Source: Clostridium thermosuccinogenes (GTDB lineage Bacteria > Bacillota > Clostridia > Acetivibrionales > DSM-5807). Taken from it: a stretch of DNA of 64,000 nt. Positions 53,403-62,333 of the stretch are shown here, in pieces. A program made the translations under genes and the position numbers. A model generated the notes under the pieces. It made no database searches, was not told the origin of the DNA, and was given only the letters and a program-made list of their open reading frames with translations. How positions within the stretch are numbered: the stretch's first letter is position 1; the number at the start of each line of letters is the position of its first letter. The stretch is from contig NZ_CP021850.1 of assembly GCF_002896855.1 (NCBI RefSeq), positions 1,699,665 to 1,763,664 of the forward strand. The letters run 5' to 3'.

Positions 53403-56400
53403 ATGCCTAAGCGCAATGACATAAAGAAAGTGCTTGTCATCGGTTCAGGACCGATTATAATCGGGCAGGCGGCAGAATTTGATTATGCCGGCACTCAGGC
53501 CTGCCGCGCCTTGAAAGAGGAAAATATTGAGGTGGTGCTGGTAAACAGCAACCCGGCTACCATAATGACCGACACAGATATAGCTGACAATGTCTATATA
53601 GAACCACTCAATGTGGAAGTGCTGAAGAAAATAATACTGAAAGAAAAACCCGACAGCATCCTTCCCACATTGGGAGGACAGACAGGTCTTAACCTTGCCA
53701 TGGAGATCGCGGAGAGCGGATTTTTGGAGGAGCATGGAGTAAAACTGCTGGGGACCGCTACCGAAGCCATCAAAATGGCGGAGGACCGCCAGGCGTTCAA
53801 GGATACCATGGAGAGAATTGGTGAGCCCTGTATTGCCAGCAAGGTTGTGAACAATATAGAAGATGCCCTGGCTTTTGCTGAAGAAATAGGTTATCCGGTC
53901 ATAGTAAGGCCGGCATATACCCTTGGAGGTACCGGCGGAGGTATAGCTTACGGGAGGGAGGAACTCTCGGAAATCGGAAGTACCGGACTTAGGCTGAGCA
54001 GGGTTCATCAGGTATTGATAGAAAAATGCATCGCTGGCTGGAAGGAAATAGAATATGAGGTTATACGGGATGGAAAGGGAAATGTTATTACGGTATGCAA
54101 CATGGAGAATATAGATCCGGTGGGCGTCCATACGGGAGACAGCATAGTGGTGGCTCCTTCCCAGACCCTGACGGACAAGGAATACCAGATGCTCCGTTCT
54201 GCATCCCTTAAGATAATTTCCGCCCTGGGAATCGAAGGAGGCTGCAATGTTCAGTTTGCTTTGCATCCCACCAGCTTTGAATATGCAGTTATTGAGGTAA
54301 ACCCAAGGGTGAGCCGTTCATCAGCTCTGGCGTCCAAAGCCACAGGCTATCCCATAGCGAAGGTTGCCACTAAGATCGCCATCGGCTATGGATTGGACGA
54401 GATAAAAAATGCTGTTACAGGGCAGACCTATGCATGCTTTGAACCAGCGCTGGATTATGTGGTGGTAAAGATACCCAAATGGCCTTTTGACAAATTTGTG
54501 AAGGCAAAAAGGACCCTGGGAACACAGATGAAGGCTACCGGCGAAGTAATGGCCATAAGCAGTTCCTTTGAAGCCGCTCTTATGAAGGCTATCCGGTCGG
54601 TGGAGCTGGGAATTTTCACCCTTGAGCAGGAGATGTACAAAAAGTACTGTGATGACGACATAAGAGAAAAACTGAAGGAAATAAACGATGAAAGGATATT
54701 TATCATAGCCGAAGCCTTGAGAAGAGGAATACCTGCGGAGGAGATACATGAGATTACAAAAATAGACCATTTCTTTCTCTGGAAGATAAACGAACTGGTG
54801 CAGATGGAAGAATCCTTGAAGAAGCTCTCATTAGAGGATTTGACGCCGGAGTTCTTGAAGAGGGCGAAAAAATTGGGTTTCACCGATGCAATAATCGCAA
54901 GATACATCCGGTGCGATAAGAAAGACATCAAGCGGCTGCGAATGGAACATGGCATAAAAGCATCCTATAAGATGGTTGATACTTGCGCCGCAGAGTTTGA
55001 AGCGAAGACACCTTACTATTATTCTTCTTATGACGAAAGATCCGAAGTAAAGCCCTCCGACAGAAAAAAAGTTCTCGTCATCGGCTCAGGGCCGATACGG
55101 ATAGGTCAAGGAATAGAATTCGACTACTGCTCGGTGCATTCGGTATGGGCTTTAAGGGACGAGGGATATGAGACCATAATAGCCAACAACAACCCTGAGA
55201 CAGTAAGCACTGATTTTGACACTTCTGACAAGCTTTATTTTGAACCTCTTACTCCGGAAGACGTGGAAAATATAGTGGAGACCGAAAAGCCCACCGGAGC
55301 TATTGTGCAGTTCGGAGGCCAGACAGCGATAAAGCTCACCAGGACGCTGGATGAACTGGGAGTTAAAATATTCGGCACAGAGCCTAAGTATATAGATGCA
55401 GCGGAAGACAGGGAAAAATTTGATGAAATGCTGGAGCAGTTAGGCATACCGAGGCCTAAGGGAAGAACCATATTTACCCTGGATGAGGCATTGGAGGCAG
55501 CCAATGAGCTGGGGTATCCCGTACTTGTCCGGCCTTCCTATGTCCTCGGCGGGCAGGGCATGGAAATTGCATATAATGACAAGGATATCACCGAATTTAT
55601 GGAGATCATAAACAGGACAAAGCAGGAGCATCCGATTCTCATTGATAAATACATGATGGGAAAGGAAATTGAGGTGGATGCTATCTGCGACGGTGAAGAC
55701 ATACTGATTCCGGGAATAATGGAGCATGTGGAAAGAGCAGGAGTCCATTCCGGGGACAGCATATCGGTATATCCTCCTCAGACTATAGACGGCAAAACCC
55801 AGGAAGTTATCGTGGAGTATACCCGTAAGCTGGCCAGAGCGCTGCATGTGGTGGGCCTGGTGAATATACAGTATGTGCTGTATAACGATACTCTGTATGT
55901 GATAGAAGTCAATCCCCGTTCCAGCAGAACCGTACCTTATATCAGCAAGGTGACAGGGATACCTATGGTGAAAATGGCCACAAAAATAATGATGGGTAAG
56001 AAGCTTAAGGATTTTGAATTTGGTACAGGGTTATACAAGGAATCCGGTTATGTAGCGGTAAAAGTTCCCGTTTTTTCCTTTGAAAAGCTGCATGATGTGG
56101 ATATCAGCTTAGGCCCTGAAATGAAATCCACCGGGGAAGTCCTGGGCATAGCAAAGAACTTCCATGAAGCCTTGTATAAAGGAATTATCGCTTCGGGCAT
56201 GAAACTTCCCAGGAACGGTGGGGATATTCTTATGACGGTCCGGGATACGGATAAACTGGAACTGGTGCCTATAGCAGAAGGTTTTGAAAAACTGGGATTT
56301 AAGCTCTGGGCCACAGGCAAAACGGCAAAGACGCTGAACGCCCACGGCGTTGCCACAAATGCTGTAAGGAAAATTGATGAAGGGGAGAATAACATACTGG

Positions 56401-56621
56401 ATCTCATACAGTCCGGCAAGGTTGTCCTGGTGATCAATACCCCTACCAGGGGTAGAAAACCCGACAGGGATGGTTTTAAAATCCGGCGCAAGGCTGTGGA
56501 AATGTCAATACCGTGCCTGACTTCTCTGGACACGGCAAAAGCGGTACTGGAATGCTTGAAGCTGGGCAGGGATGAAAGGGATTTTGACGTGGTTAACATT
56601 AGAGTATTCCAACAGGAGTAA
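53403..56621 (+). CDS. carB: Carbamoyl-phosphate synthase large subunit
   Basis: CarB makes carbamoyl phosphate from bicarbonate, ammonia and two ATP. The 1072-residue protein has the usual two homologous halves. The first begins [23 protein letters not shown] and the second [23 protein letters not shown] (about residue 555). ATP-grasp sites include [20 protein letters not shown] and [19 protein letters not shown]. The C-terminal allosteric MGS-like domain (from about 935, [26 protein letters not shown]) is complete. With carA inside a pyr operon, it serves pyrimidine synthesis and probably arginine too. Confidence 0.97.
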   Translation: MPKRNDIKKVLVIGSGPIIIGQAAEFDYAGTQACRALKEENIEVVLVNSNPATIMTDTDIADNVYIEPLNVEVLKKIILKEKPDSILPTLGGQTGLNLAMEIAESGFLEEHGVKLLGTATEAIKMAEDRQAFKDTMERIGEPCIASKVVNNIEDALAFAEEIGYPVIVRPAYTLGGTGGGIAYGREELSEIGSTGLRLSRVHQVLIEKCIAGWKEIEYEVIRDGKGNVITVCNMENIDPVGVHTGDSIVVAPSQTLTDKEYQMLRSASLKIISALGIEGGCNVQFALHPTSFEYAVIEVNPRVSRSSALASKATGYPIAKVATKIAIGYGLDEIKNAVTGQTYACFEPALDYVVVKIPKWPFDKFVKAKRTLGTQMKATGEVMAISSSFEAALMKAIRSVELGIFTLEQEMYKKYCDDDIREKLKEINDERIFIIAEALRRGIPAEEIHEITKIDHFFLWKINELVQMEESLKKLSLEDLTPEFLKRAKKLGFTDAIIARYIRCDKKDIKRLRMEHGIKASYKMVDTCAAEFEAKTPYYYSSYDERSEVKPSDRKKVLVIGSGPIRIGQGIEFDYCSVHSVWALRDEGYETIIANNNPETVSTDFDTSDKLYFEPLTPEDVENIVETEKPTGAIVQFGGQTAIKLTRTLDELGVKIFGTEPKYIDAAEDREKFDEMLEQLGIPRPKGRTIFTLDEALEAANELGYPVLVRPSYVLGGQGMEIAYNDKDITEFMEIINRTKQEHPILIDKYMMGKEIEVDAICDGEDILIPGIMEHVERAGVHSGDSISVYPPQTIDGKTQEVIVEYTRKLARALHVVGLVNIQYVLYNDTLYVIEVNPRSSRTVPYISKVTGIPMVKMATKIMMGKKLKDFEFGTGLYKESGYVAVKVPVFSFEKLHDVDISLGPEMKSTGEVLGIAKNFHEALYKGIIASGMKLPRNGGDILMTVRDTDKLELVPIAEGFEKLGFKLWATGKTAKTLNAHGVATNAVRKIDEGENNILDLIQSGKVVLVINTPTRGRKPDRDGFKIRRKAVEMSIPCLTSLDTAKAVLECLKLGRDERDFDVVNIRVFQQE

Positions 56622-56670
56622 CAAAGAGTAAGTTTATCCTTACCTGCCATAATTCAAAGGAGAAGATATC

Positions 56671-57492
56671 ATGGAGGAAGTTGGCATGGCTAAAATACTG
56701 AAAGAGAAGATTATTTCGGTGGAGGAAATTGGCCCGGAGGTGTTTAAAATGACCATAGAATCCGGATATGTTTCAGAAAAGGCTTCGCCGGGGCAATTTG
56801 TAAATGTGAAATGCGGCGACGGGTCAAATCCCCTTCTTCGCCGTCCCATTAGTATATGCGATGTTGACAGGAAAGCAGGAACCTTTGACCTGGTTTTTCA
56901 GGTTAGAGGCGCCGGTACCGGTATTTTGAGCACAAAAAAACCCGGGGACGAAATTGATATGATTGCTCCCTTGGGAAGAGGCTTCGGTATTCCCGAAGGT
57001 GCTAAAAAAATCGGAGTGGTCGGCGGGGGAATAGGCATATTCCCTCTGCTGTTTCTTCTAAAGGAAAGGAAGGCTATAGCAGCCAAAGAAAATGAGCCTT
57101 TAGAGAGCATAGCTTTTCTGGGTTTCAGAAATGCAGAGAATATAATACTTCAAAGGGAATTTGAAAAGGTTGCGGACAGGCTGCTGATATCCACAGATGA
57201 CGGCAGCGAAGGATATCACGGATTTATAACCGACCTTCTGGAAAGGGAGCTGGAAAGAACGAAGCTGGACGTGGTTTACACCTGCGGACCTAAACCCATG
57301 ATGAAAAGAGTTATTAAAATTGCTGCCGAAAGAAACATCCGATGCCAGGTATCCCTGGAAGAGAGGATGGGATGCGGCATAGGAGCATGTCTTGTATGCG
57401 CTTGCAAGACAAAACTGGGGGATGGATGGGAGTACAGTCATGTCTGCAAGGATGGGCCGGTATTCTGGAGCGATGAAGTAATGCTGGAGTAG
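56671..57492 (+). CDS. pyrK: Dihydroorotate dehydrogenase electron transfer subunit
   Basis: PyrK is the flavin and iron-sulfur partner of type 1B PyrD, passing electrons to NAD. The 273-residue protein has a ferredoxin-reductase-like FAD domain with LLRRPISICDVDRKAGTFDLVFQVRG (about 55), a nucleotide domain with KIGVVGGGIGIFPLLFLLKE (about 112) and CGPKPMMKRV, and the [2Fe-2S] site MGCGIGACLVCACKTKLG plus HVCKDGPVF (about 235-265). The ATG follows AAAGGAGAAGATATC; a second ATG at 56689 after GGAGG is an alternative start. Confidence 0.95.
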   Translation: MEEVGMAKILKEKIISVEEIGPEVFKMTIESGYVSEKASPGQFVNVKCGDGSNPLLRRPISICDVDRKAGTFDLVFQVRGAGTGILSTKKPGDEIDMIAPLGRGFGIPEGAKKIGVVGGGIGIFPLLFLLKERKAIAAKENEPLESIAFLGFRNAENIILQREFEKVADRLLISTDDGSEGYHGFITDLLERELERTKLDVVYTCGPKPMMKRVIKIAAERNIRCQVSLEERMGCGIGACLVCACKTKLGDGWEYSHVCKDGPVFWSDEVMLE

Positions 57493-57560
57493 GCAATACA
57501 GGCTTTTAAGCATCACCCCTTGGCATTATCAGATGTAGAAAGGCTGATACGGAGGTAAAT

Positions 57561-58472
57561 ATGGCCGATTTAAGAGTGAATATATGCGGAATAGAATTCA
57601 AAAATCCTGTAATAGCGGCTTCCGGGACCTTTGGCTTTGGACGGGAGTATTCTGAATTTATAGATTTGAACAGGCTGGGAGGAGTGTCTGTAAAGGGACT
57701 TACTCTAAAGCCCAGGCCGGGAAATCCTCCCCCCAGGATAGCAGAGACTCCCTCAGGCATTTTAAACAGCGTTGGGCTGCAAAATCCCGGCGTGGATGCT
57801 TTTATAAGGGATGAAATCCCTTTCTTGAGGAAATATGATACCAAGATCATAGCTAACATCGCCGGAAGCACGATTGAGGACTATTGCAAAATGGCGGAAA
57901 TTCTGGGGGATGAGGACATAGATGCAGTGGAGCTGAACGTTTCATGTCCCAATGTGAAAGCGGGATGTGTGGCTTTTGGTAATACTACTGCAGGCATTTC
58001 CGAAATCACAAGGGCGGTGAGGAAATACTGCCGTCATCCGCTGATAGTAAAGCTGACGCCCAATGTTACCGACATCAAGGAAATTGCGATGGCAGCAGAG
58101 GCAGAAGGAGCTGACGCCCTTTCACTGATAAACACGATTCTTGGGATGGCGATAGATATTCACAGCAGACGTCCGATTCTGGCCAATAATATGGGCGGCT
58201 TGTCCGGTCCTGCAGTAAAGCCGGTGGCTGTGAGGATGGTGTATGAGGTGGCAACTTCTGTAAAAATCCCTGTAATAGGCATGGGAGGGATAACCTCCGG
58301 GGACGACGCCATCGAGTTTATGCTGGCCGGAGCAAAAGCCGTGATGGTAGGCACTGCCAATTTTGTGAACCCGGCAGCCTGCATCGATGTGGTGCAGGGA
58401 ATAGAGAATTATCTGGAAAGATACAATTATGCGAGCGTGAATGATATTGTAGGAAAAGTGGAGTTATACTAG
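57561..58472 (+). CDS. pyrD: Dihydroorotate dehydrogenase, type 1B catalytic subunit
   Basis: PyrD oxidises dihydroorotate to orotate with FMN. The 303-residue protein carries [38 protein letters not shown], the catalytic cysteine in [13 protein letters not shown] (about 134), [14 protein letters not shown] and the FMN phosphate loop [19 protein letters not shown]. Pairing with pyrK, 68 bases upstream, defines the NAD-linked 1B type typical of anaerobes. No terminator is obvious after it. Confidence 0.97.
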   Translation: MADLRVNICGIEFKNPVIAASGTFGFGREYSEFIDLNRLGGVSVKGLTLKPRPGNPPPRIAETPSGILNSVGLQNPGVDAFIRDEIPFLRKYDTKIIANIAGSTIEDYCKMAEILGDEDIDAVELNVSCPNVKAGCVAFGNTTAGISEITRAVRKYCRHPLIVKLTPNVTDIKEIAMAAEAEGADALSLINTILGMAIDIHSRRPILANNMGGLSGPAVKPVAVRMVYEVATSVKIPVIGMGGITSGDDAIEFMLAGAKAVMVGTANFVNPAACIDVVQGIENYLERYNYASVNDIVGKVELY

Positions 58473-58662
58473 AGAACAGGAGTGAATTCTGTAGAAAGAA
58501 TAAAATTAAGTTGTTTAGTTCTGGTACGGTTACGTTGATTAATTCTGATTTGTAATTGTGGTGCCATATGGAAGCATTTGCTGCCATGAAGCCATTGCTT
58601 TCCAGTGCAGCAACGCAGTATTAGGATAGCAAAAAACAATAAAAACATAAAGGAGTAGAAAT

Positions 58663-59343
58663 ATGAGGACGAGGCTGATATTTGTACGCCATGCGGAAGC
58701 GGAAGGGAATCTTTACAGGATATTTCATGGCTGGACTGATGGGAGCCTAACGGAAAAAGGACATGTGCAGGCAAAATTGGTTGCTGAAAGGCTTAAGGAC
58801 GTGCCAATTGACGTATTGTATTCCAGTTCCCTTAAGAGAACTCTGCAGACTGCCGGATATATAGCAGAGGTTAAAAATCTGCCGATCATAAGGACCGACA
58901 AGCTGAAAGAAATCAATGGAGGAGACTGGGAAGGAAGAAGGTGGGAGGAACTGCCCAAATTATATCCCCATGAGAATGATACCTGGGAAAACCAACCCCA
59001 TATTCATCAAATGCCCAATGGGGAGTCCATGGTGGAATTTCAGCAGAGGATAATAAAAGAAGTGGAGAAAATAATCAGCGACAATGTCGGCAAGAATGTG
59101 TGCATTGTCACCCACGGAACTGCCATACGCTCAATTATGTGCTACTTTGAAGGCTGTGATCTGGAAGAAATGGTCAAAACTCCGTGGTATGACAACACAG
59201 CGGTGACCGTGGTGGATTATGAGGACGGAAAATACAAGGTGGTTCTGGCCGGAGACGTATCGCATCTTGACAAGGAAGTCAGCACCCTGCAAAATCAGGA
59301 TTGGTGGCAGGAGCATATGGAAAAGCTCAATGATAAGGGGTAA
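58663..59343 (+). CDS. Histidine phosphatase family protein (phosphoglycerate mutase-like)
   Basis: The 226-residue protein has the phosphohistidine motif LIFVRHAEAEGN (His about 9), the LYSSSLKRTLQTAGYIA arginine region (about 58), the GGDWEGRRWEELPKLYP acidic segment and VCIVTHGTAIRSIMCYF with the second catalytic His (about 152). Family members range from cofactor-dependent mutases to alpha-ribazole, sugar and nucleotide phosphatases; nothing in the sequence settles which. The ATG follows AAAGGAGTAGAAAT. It lies between pyrD and the orotate transferase-like gene. Confidence 0.9.
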   Translation: MRTRLIFVRHAEAEGNLYRIFHGWTDGSLTEKGHVQAKLVAERLKDVPIDVLYSSSLKRTLQTAGYIAEVKNLPIIRTDKLKEINGGDWEGRRWEELPKLYPHENDTWENQPHIHQMPNGESMVEFQQRIIKEVEKIISDNVGKNVCIVTHGTAIRSIMCYFEGCDLEEMVKTPWYDNTAVTVVDYEDGKYKVVLAGDVSHLDKEVSTLQNQDWWQEHMEKLNDKG

Positions 59344-59452
59344 AATCCTCATTGTTGATGCGTAGTTACGGAATAAGACAAATCAATAATACAGACACCG
59401 GATAACCAAAAAATTAATGATAATAGAATAACTAATGGAAATGGGGGATCAT

Positions 59453-60346
59453 ATGACAGAATCAAAGGAAAAGCTTATATCGTGGCTTTTTGAAACAAAA
59501 GCAGTGAGAGTATGTCCTGAGGATAAACCTTTTTGGTATACATCGGGAACCATCGGACCCTATTACATAAATACGCATTTTCTTTACGGCAGTGAGGAAA
59601 AAGCTAACGACCTGCTAAAGCTTATCGACGATGTAAAACACGACCATCAGGGATGCCCGTTAAAGGTCAGGGCAGCAGTGAGGGAAAACTATGAAAAGGA
59701 CGATATCTACAAAGGCCTGATTGATGAAATGAGCCTTTTCATTAGAAATAATATCGAAATGGATCAAGTTGACTATATTTCAGGCGGTGAAAGGCGCGAC
59801 TGGTTTTTCTCGCTGATGATGGCGGATATTTTTGACAAGCCGCATGTAACCATATACAAGGATTTGTCATGTACAGTGTCTTTTGGTGACAGGACTGAAA
59901 TTATGGATAATATGCACGGTAAAAAGGTGCTCCACATTGCTGATCTTATAACCGAGGCATCAAGCTATGAACGGGCCTGGATACCTGCAATTGAAGACAG
60001 GCGCGGTAAGATGAATTGGAGCGTTGTGGTGGTTGACAGGATGCAGGGCGGTGGCGAGCTCCTTGCCGGAAAAGGTGTGGAATCCCATGCAATGATCAGC
60101 ATTAATATAAGCTTGTTTGAAAAAGCCTTTGCCCTTGGCTTGATAAACAAAGAGCAATACGAGATGATAAGGGAGTATATGATAAATCCCAAAGAAGCGA
60201 TGAAAAAGTTCATAAATACGCATCCTGAGTTTCTAAGGAACGCACTGTCTTCCGACAGCAAGACGAGGGAAAGGGCCCAGCTCTTTATAAGCAAAAATCC
60301 CTACGATCTGGATGAAAAAGTATTAAGCATGTATCGGGATGAATAA
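59453..60346 (+). CDS. Orotate phosphoribosyltransferase-like protein
   Basis: About 297 residues resemble a clostridial orotate phosphoribosyltransferase of the long type: FWYTSGTIGPYYINTHFLYG near 28 (the usual SG.KSPxY region), VDYISGGERRDWFFSLMMADIF (about 107) and a core around 160. The expected PRPP loop (hydrophobic strand-DD-x-x-TTG) reads VLHIADLITEASSYERAW, so one Asp and the TTG are missing. A unique C-terminal third (from about 215) is unassigned. The start is taken as ATG 59453, 5 bases after GGGGG, rather than 59435. Otherwise the pyr cluster lacks pyrE, so it may be the pathway's OPRTase or a descendant with another role. A 12-base tandem repeat follows the stop. Confidence 0.7.
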   Translation: MTESKEKLISWLFETKAVRVCPEDKPFWYTSGTIGPYYINTHFLYGSEEKANDLLKLIDDVKHDHQGCPLKVRAAVRENYEKDDIYKGLIDEMSLFIRNNIEMDQVDYISGGERRDWFFSLMMADIFDKPHVTIYKDLSCTVSFGDRTEIMDNMHGKKVLHIADLITEASSYERAWIPAIEDRRGKMNWSVVVVDRMQGGGELLAGKGVESHAMISINISLFEKAFALGLINKEQYEMIREYMINPKEAMKKFINTHPEFLRNALSSDSKTRERAQLFISKNPYDLDEKVLSMYRDE

Positions 60347-60349
60347 ATC

Positions 60350-60457
60350 AATAAATAAGTCAGTAAATAGGTCAATAAATAGGTCAAAAAATAAGTCAAT
60401 AATCAGGACAATAAATGGGCCAACGAATAAACCAATAAACTAATAAACTAATAAACT
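60350..60457 (+). repeat. 12-base tandem repeat followed by 8-base repeat
   Basis: Seven diverged copies of a 12-base unit (best form AATAAATAGGTC) run from 60350 to 60433 without gaps, followed by three perfect AATAAACT units (60434-60457). The array starts 3 bases after the preceding stop codon. In the +1 frame relative to that gene it reads as repeats of the form I-N-K/R-S. The rest of the 560-base gap before dprA (60458-60906) shows no gene; hairpins lie near its end. Confidence 0.8.
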
Positions 60458-60828
60458 AATAAATGCAGCATTGTTTAAATTTGAGTATTTATTAAAACTT
60501 GGCCGAACGCCCAAGACTTTGTCGCTGGGATGAAGAGTTATACTGACAAGAGATAATGGCATTAAATGCTTGATTGCTGTAGATTTCGAATTAAATGTGT
60601 AGACTTGTCATAAGATTATGCAGACTAATTATTGTATATGCAGACTTAATAATTAAAAGTGGAGATTTACTAAATGCGAGAAGCTTTTGCCAATTCCTCC
60701 GGGAAAATGATATGTGCATAAAATATGTGCTTATCTGAAAATATGGAAACTATATATTGTAAATCAGGTATTATATGGTATAATGCTTAGTGTATGTTTC
60801 CTGAGAAAAATATGGTTAAGGCAACAGG

Positions 60829-60848
60829 GCAATCGCCTAAGCGATTGC
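60829..60848 (+). other. Hairpin in the dprA leader
   Basis: GCAATCGC (60829-60836) pairs perfectly with GCGATTGC (60841-60848) around CTAA. A second small stem, GAGGC/GCCTC, lies at 60864-60877. Neither has a T run, and they are not a recognised riboswitch. Confidence 0.45.
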
Positions 60849-60906
60849 TGCACACCGCTTTTTGAGGCGGAAGCCTCTTTATAATTTCACGCAAGGGAGT
60901 TTTTGT

Positions 60907-62016
60907 ATGCCGGAACAGCTGAAATACTGGGTGTGGCTGAATAGCCTTCCCAAAATAGGGGCAAGAAGAGGTGCACAATTAATCAAGTACTTCGGTGAGC
61001 CTGAGAGGATCTGGCAGTTGGATGAATATGAATTGGTAAAGGCTCCGTTTATGACTCCCGTGATCCTGAATCAGCTGCTGGACAGAAATCTAAGACAGGA
61101 AGCTGACAGGATCATGGAGGATATTCATAAAAAACAAATATCTGTTATCACCATAAAAGATGAAGCATATCCCTTCTACTTGAAAAATATCCATGACCCG
61201 CCTGTAATTCTGTATGTTAAAGGTTCATTGACTAATAATAGCAAATGTATAGCGATTGTGGGGTCTAGGTATGCAACCTCTTATGGGCTCAGCATGGCGG
61301 AAAAACTGGCCAAAAGCCTGGCAGAACACAAAATTACGGTGGTGAGCGGCATGGCCAGGGGTATAGATTCCTATGCCCATGACGGTGCCCTGAAAGGCAA
61401 TGGTACAACTGTGGCTGTTTTAGGCTGCGGCCTGGACAATCCATACCCTCCTGAAAATAAGAAGCTTATGGAAAGGATAATGGAAAATGGGGCTGTCATA
61501 TCGGAGTATCCGCCGGGAATGCCTCCCCTGCCGATGAATTTTCCTGCCCGGAACAGGATAATCAGTGGTATGTGTATGGGAGTTGTGGTCATTGAAGCCG
61601 GTGAAAGGAGCGGTTCCCTCATCACGGCAGATTTTGCCCTGGAGCAGGGAAGGGATGTTTTTGCAGTACCGGGCAATATAAACAGCTACAACAGCAAAGG
61701 AACCAACAAACTGATAAAGGAAGGAGCAAAAATTGTGACCTGTGTGGAGGATATACTGGAGGAAATCAGCCCGGACTGGCAGGCTGCACAGGACAATCCC
61801 AAAGAAGAAAGGCCCGGGACAAGAATGGAATACGAACTCCTGGATTTTGAAGAAAAACTTATATGGAATTGCCTCGAGACAGAACCTCTGCATGTCGATA
61901 TACTGGCCAAAAAGAGCGGTTTGAGCATGCAAACAATAAACTCGCTCCTCATAATGATGGAATTGAAAGGTTTGGTGGAACAACTACCCGGGAAAATATA
62001 TAAATTGAAAGATTGA
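60907..62016 (+). CDS. dprA: DNA-processing protein DprA
   Basis: DprA loads RecA on incoming single-stranded DNA during transformation. The 369-residue protein has an N-terminal helix-hairpin-helix/SAM-like region (LNSLPKIGARRGAQLIKYFG), the Rossmann-like core with AIVGSRYATSYGLSMAEKLA (about 115), VSGMARGIDSYAHDGAL, NRIISGMCMGVVVIEAGERSGSLITA and VFAVPGNI, and a C-terminal winged helix (from about 305). ATG 60907 lies 7 bases after AAGGGAG. Its presence next to topA is the standard arrangement in Firmicutes. Confidence 0.95.
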   Translation: MPEQLKYWVWLNSLPKIGARRGAQLIKYFGEPERIWQLDEYELVKAPFMTPVILNQLLDRNLRQEADRIMEDIHKKQISVITIKDEAYPFYLKNIHDPPVILYVKGSLTNNSKCIAIVGSRYATSYGLSMAEKLAKSLAEHKITVVSGMARGIDSYAHDGALKGNGTTVAVLGCGLDNPYPPENKKLMERIMENGAVISEYPPGMPPLPMNFPARNRIISGMCMGVVVIEAGERSGSLITADFALEQGRDVFAVPGNINSYNSKGTNKLIKEGAKIVTCVEDILEEISPDWQAAQDNPKEERPGTRMEYELLDFEEKLIWNCLETEPLHVDILAKKSGLSMQTINSLLIMMELKGLVEQLPGKIYKLKD

Positions 62017-62333
62017 TTAATCAGTATTGCCAGATTATAAAGACTGATTAATTAATATTATATTATTTAGAAAGTTCAGTATAATATTTATGGATGTGGA
62101 ATCTAGTTTAATTCATTATGCTGGTATTTTCCAGACATAAACACGAGTTAAAGCGACGGTGAGTTTTAGAAAAATCAGGTAAGATTTCTTTTGAAGTTTG
62201 GATTTTGCTATGGTTACAGGAGCTTGTCAGAAAACGTATGCTAAAATAGTACTGGATTTTAAATAGGATTGTTGCTAATATAAAAGATAAAGCTAACCGA
62301 CAAATTTTGAGTTTCTTGATATGGAGGAATTTG
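62017..62333. other. dprA-topA spacer
   Basis: About 317 bases are AT-rich, with repeated ATTAATTAAT-type words near 62040 and no gene or clear terminator. TopA's ribosome binding site GGAGG lies at 62324-62328. Confidence 0.4.

Noticed and set aside
53445-54266. 273-codon minus-strand open frame inside carB
   Set aside because: It lies entirely within carB in antisense, has no ribosome binding site and an unlikely composition; carB is unmistakable.
60350-60457. CRISPR-like array
   Set aside because: The units are contiguous 12- and 8-base repeats without spacers, and there are no cas genes.
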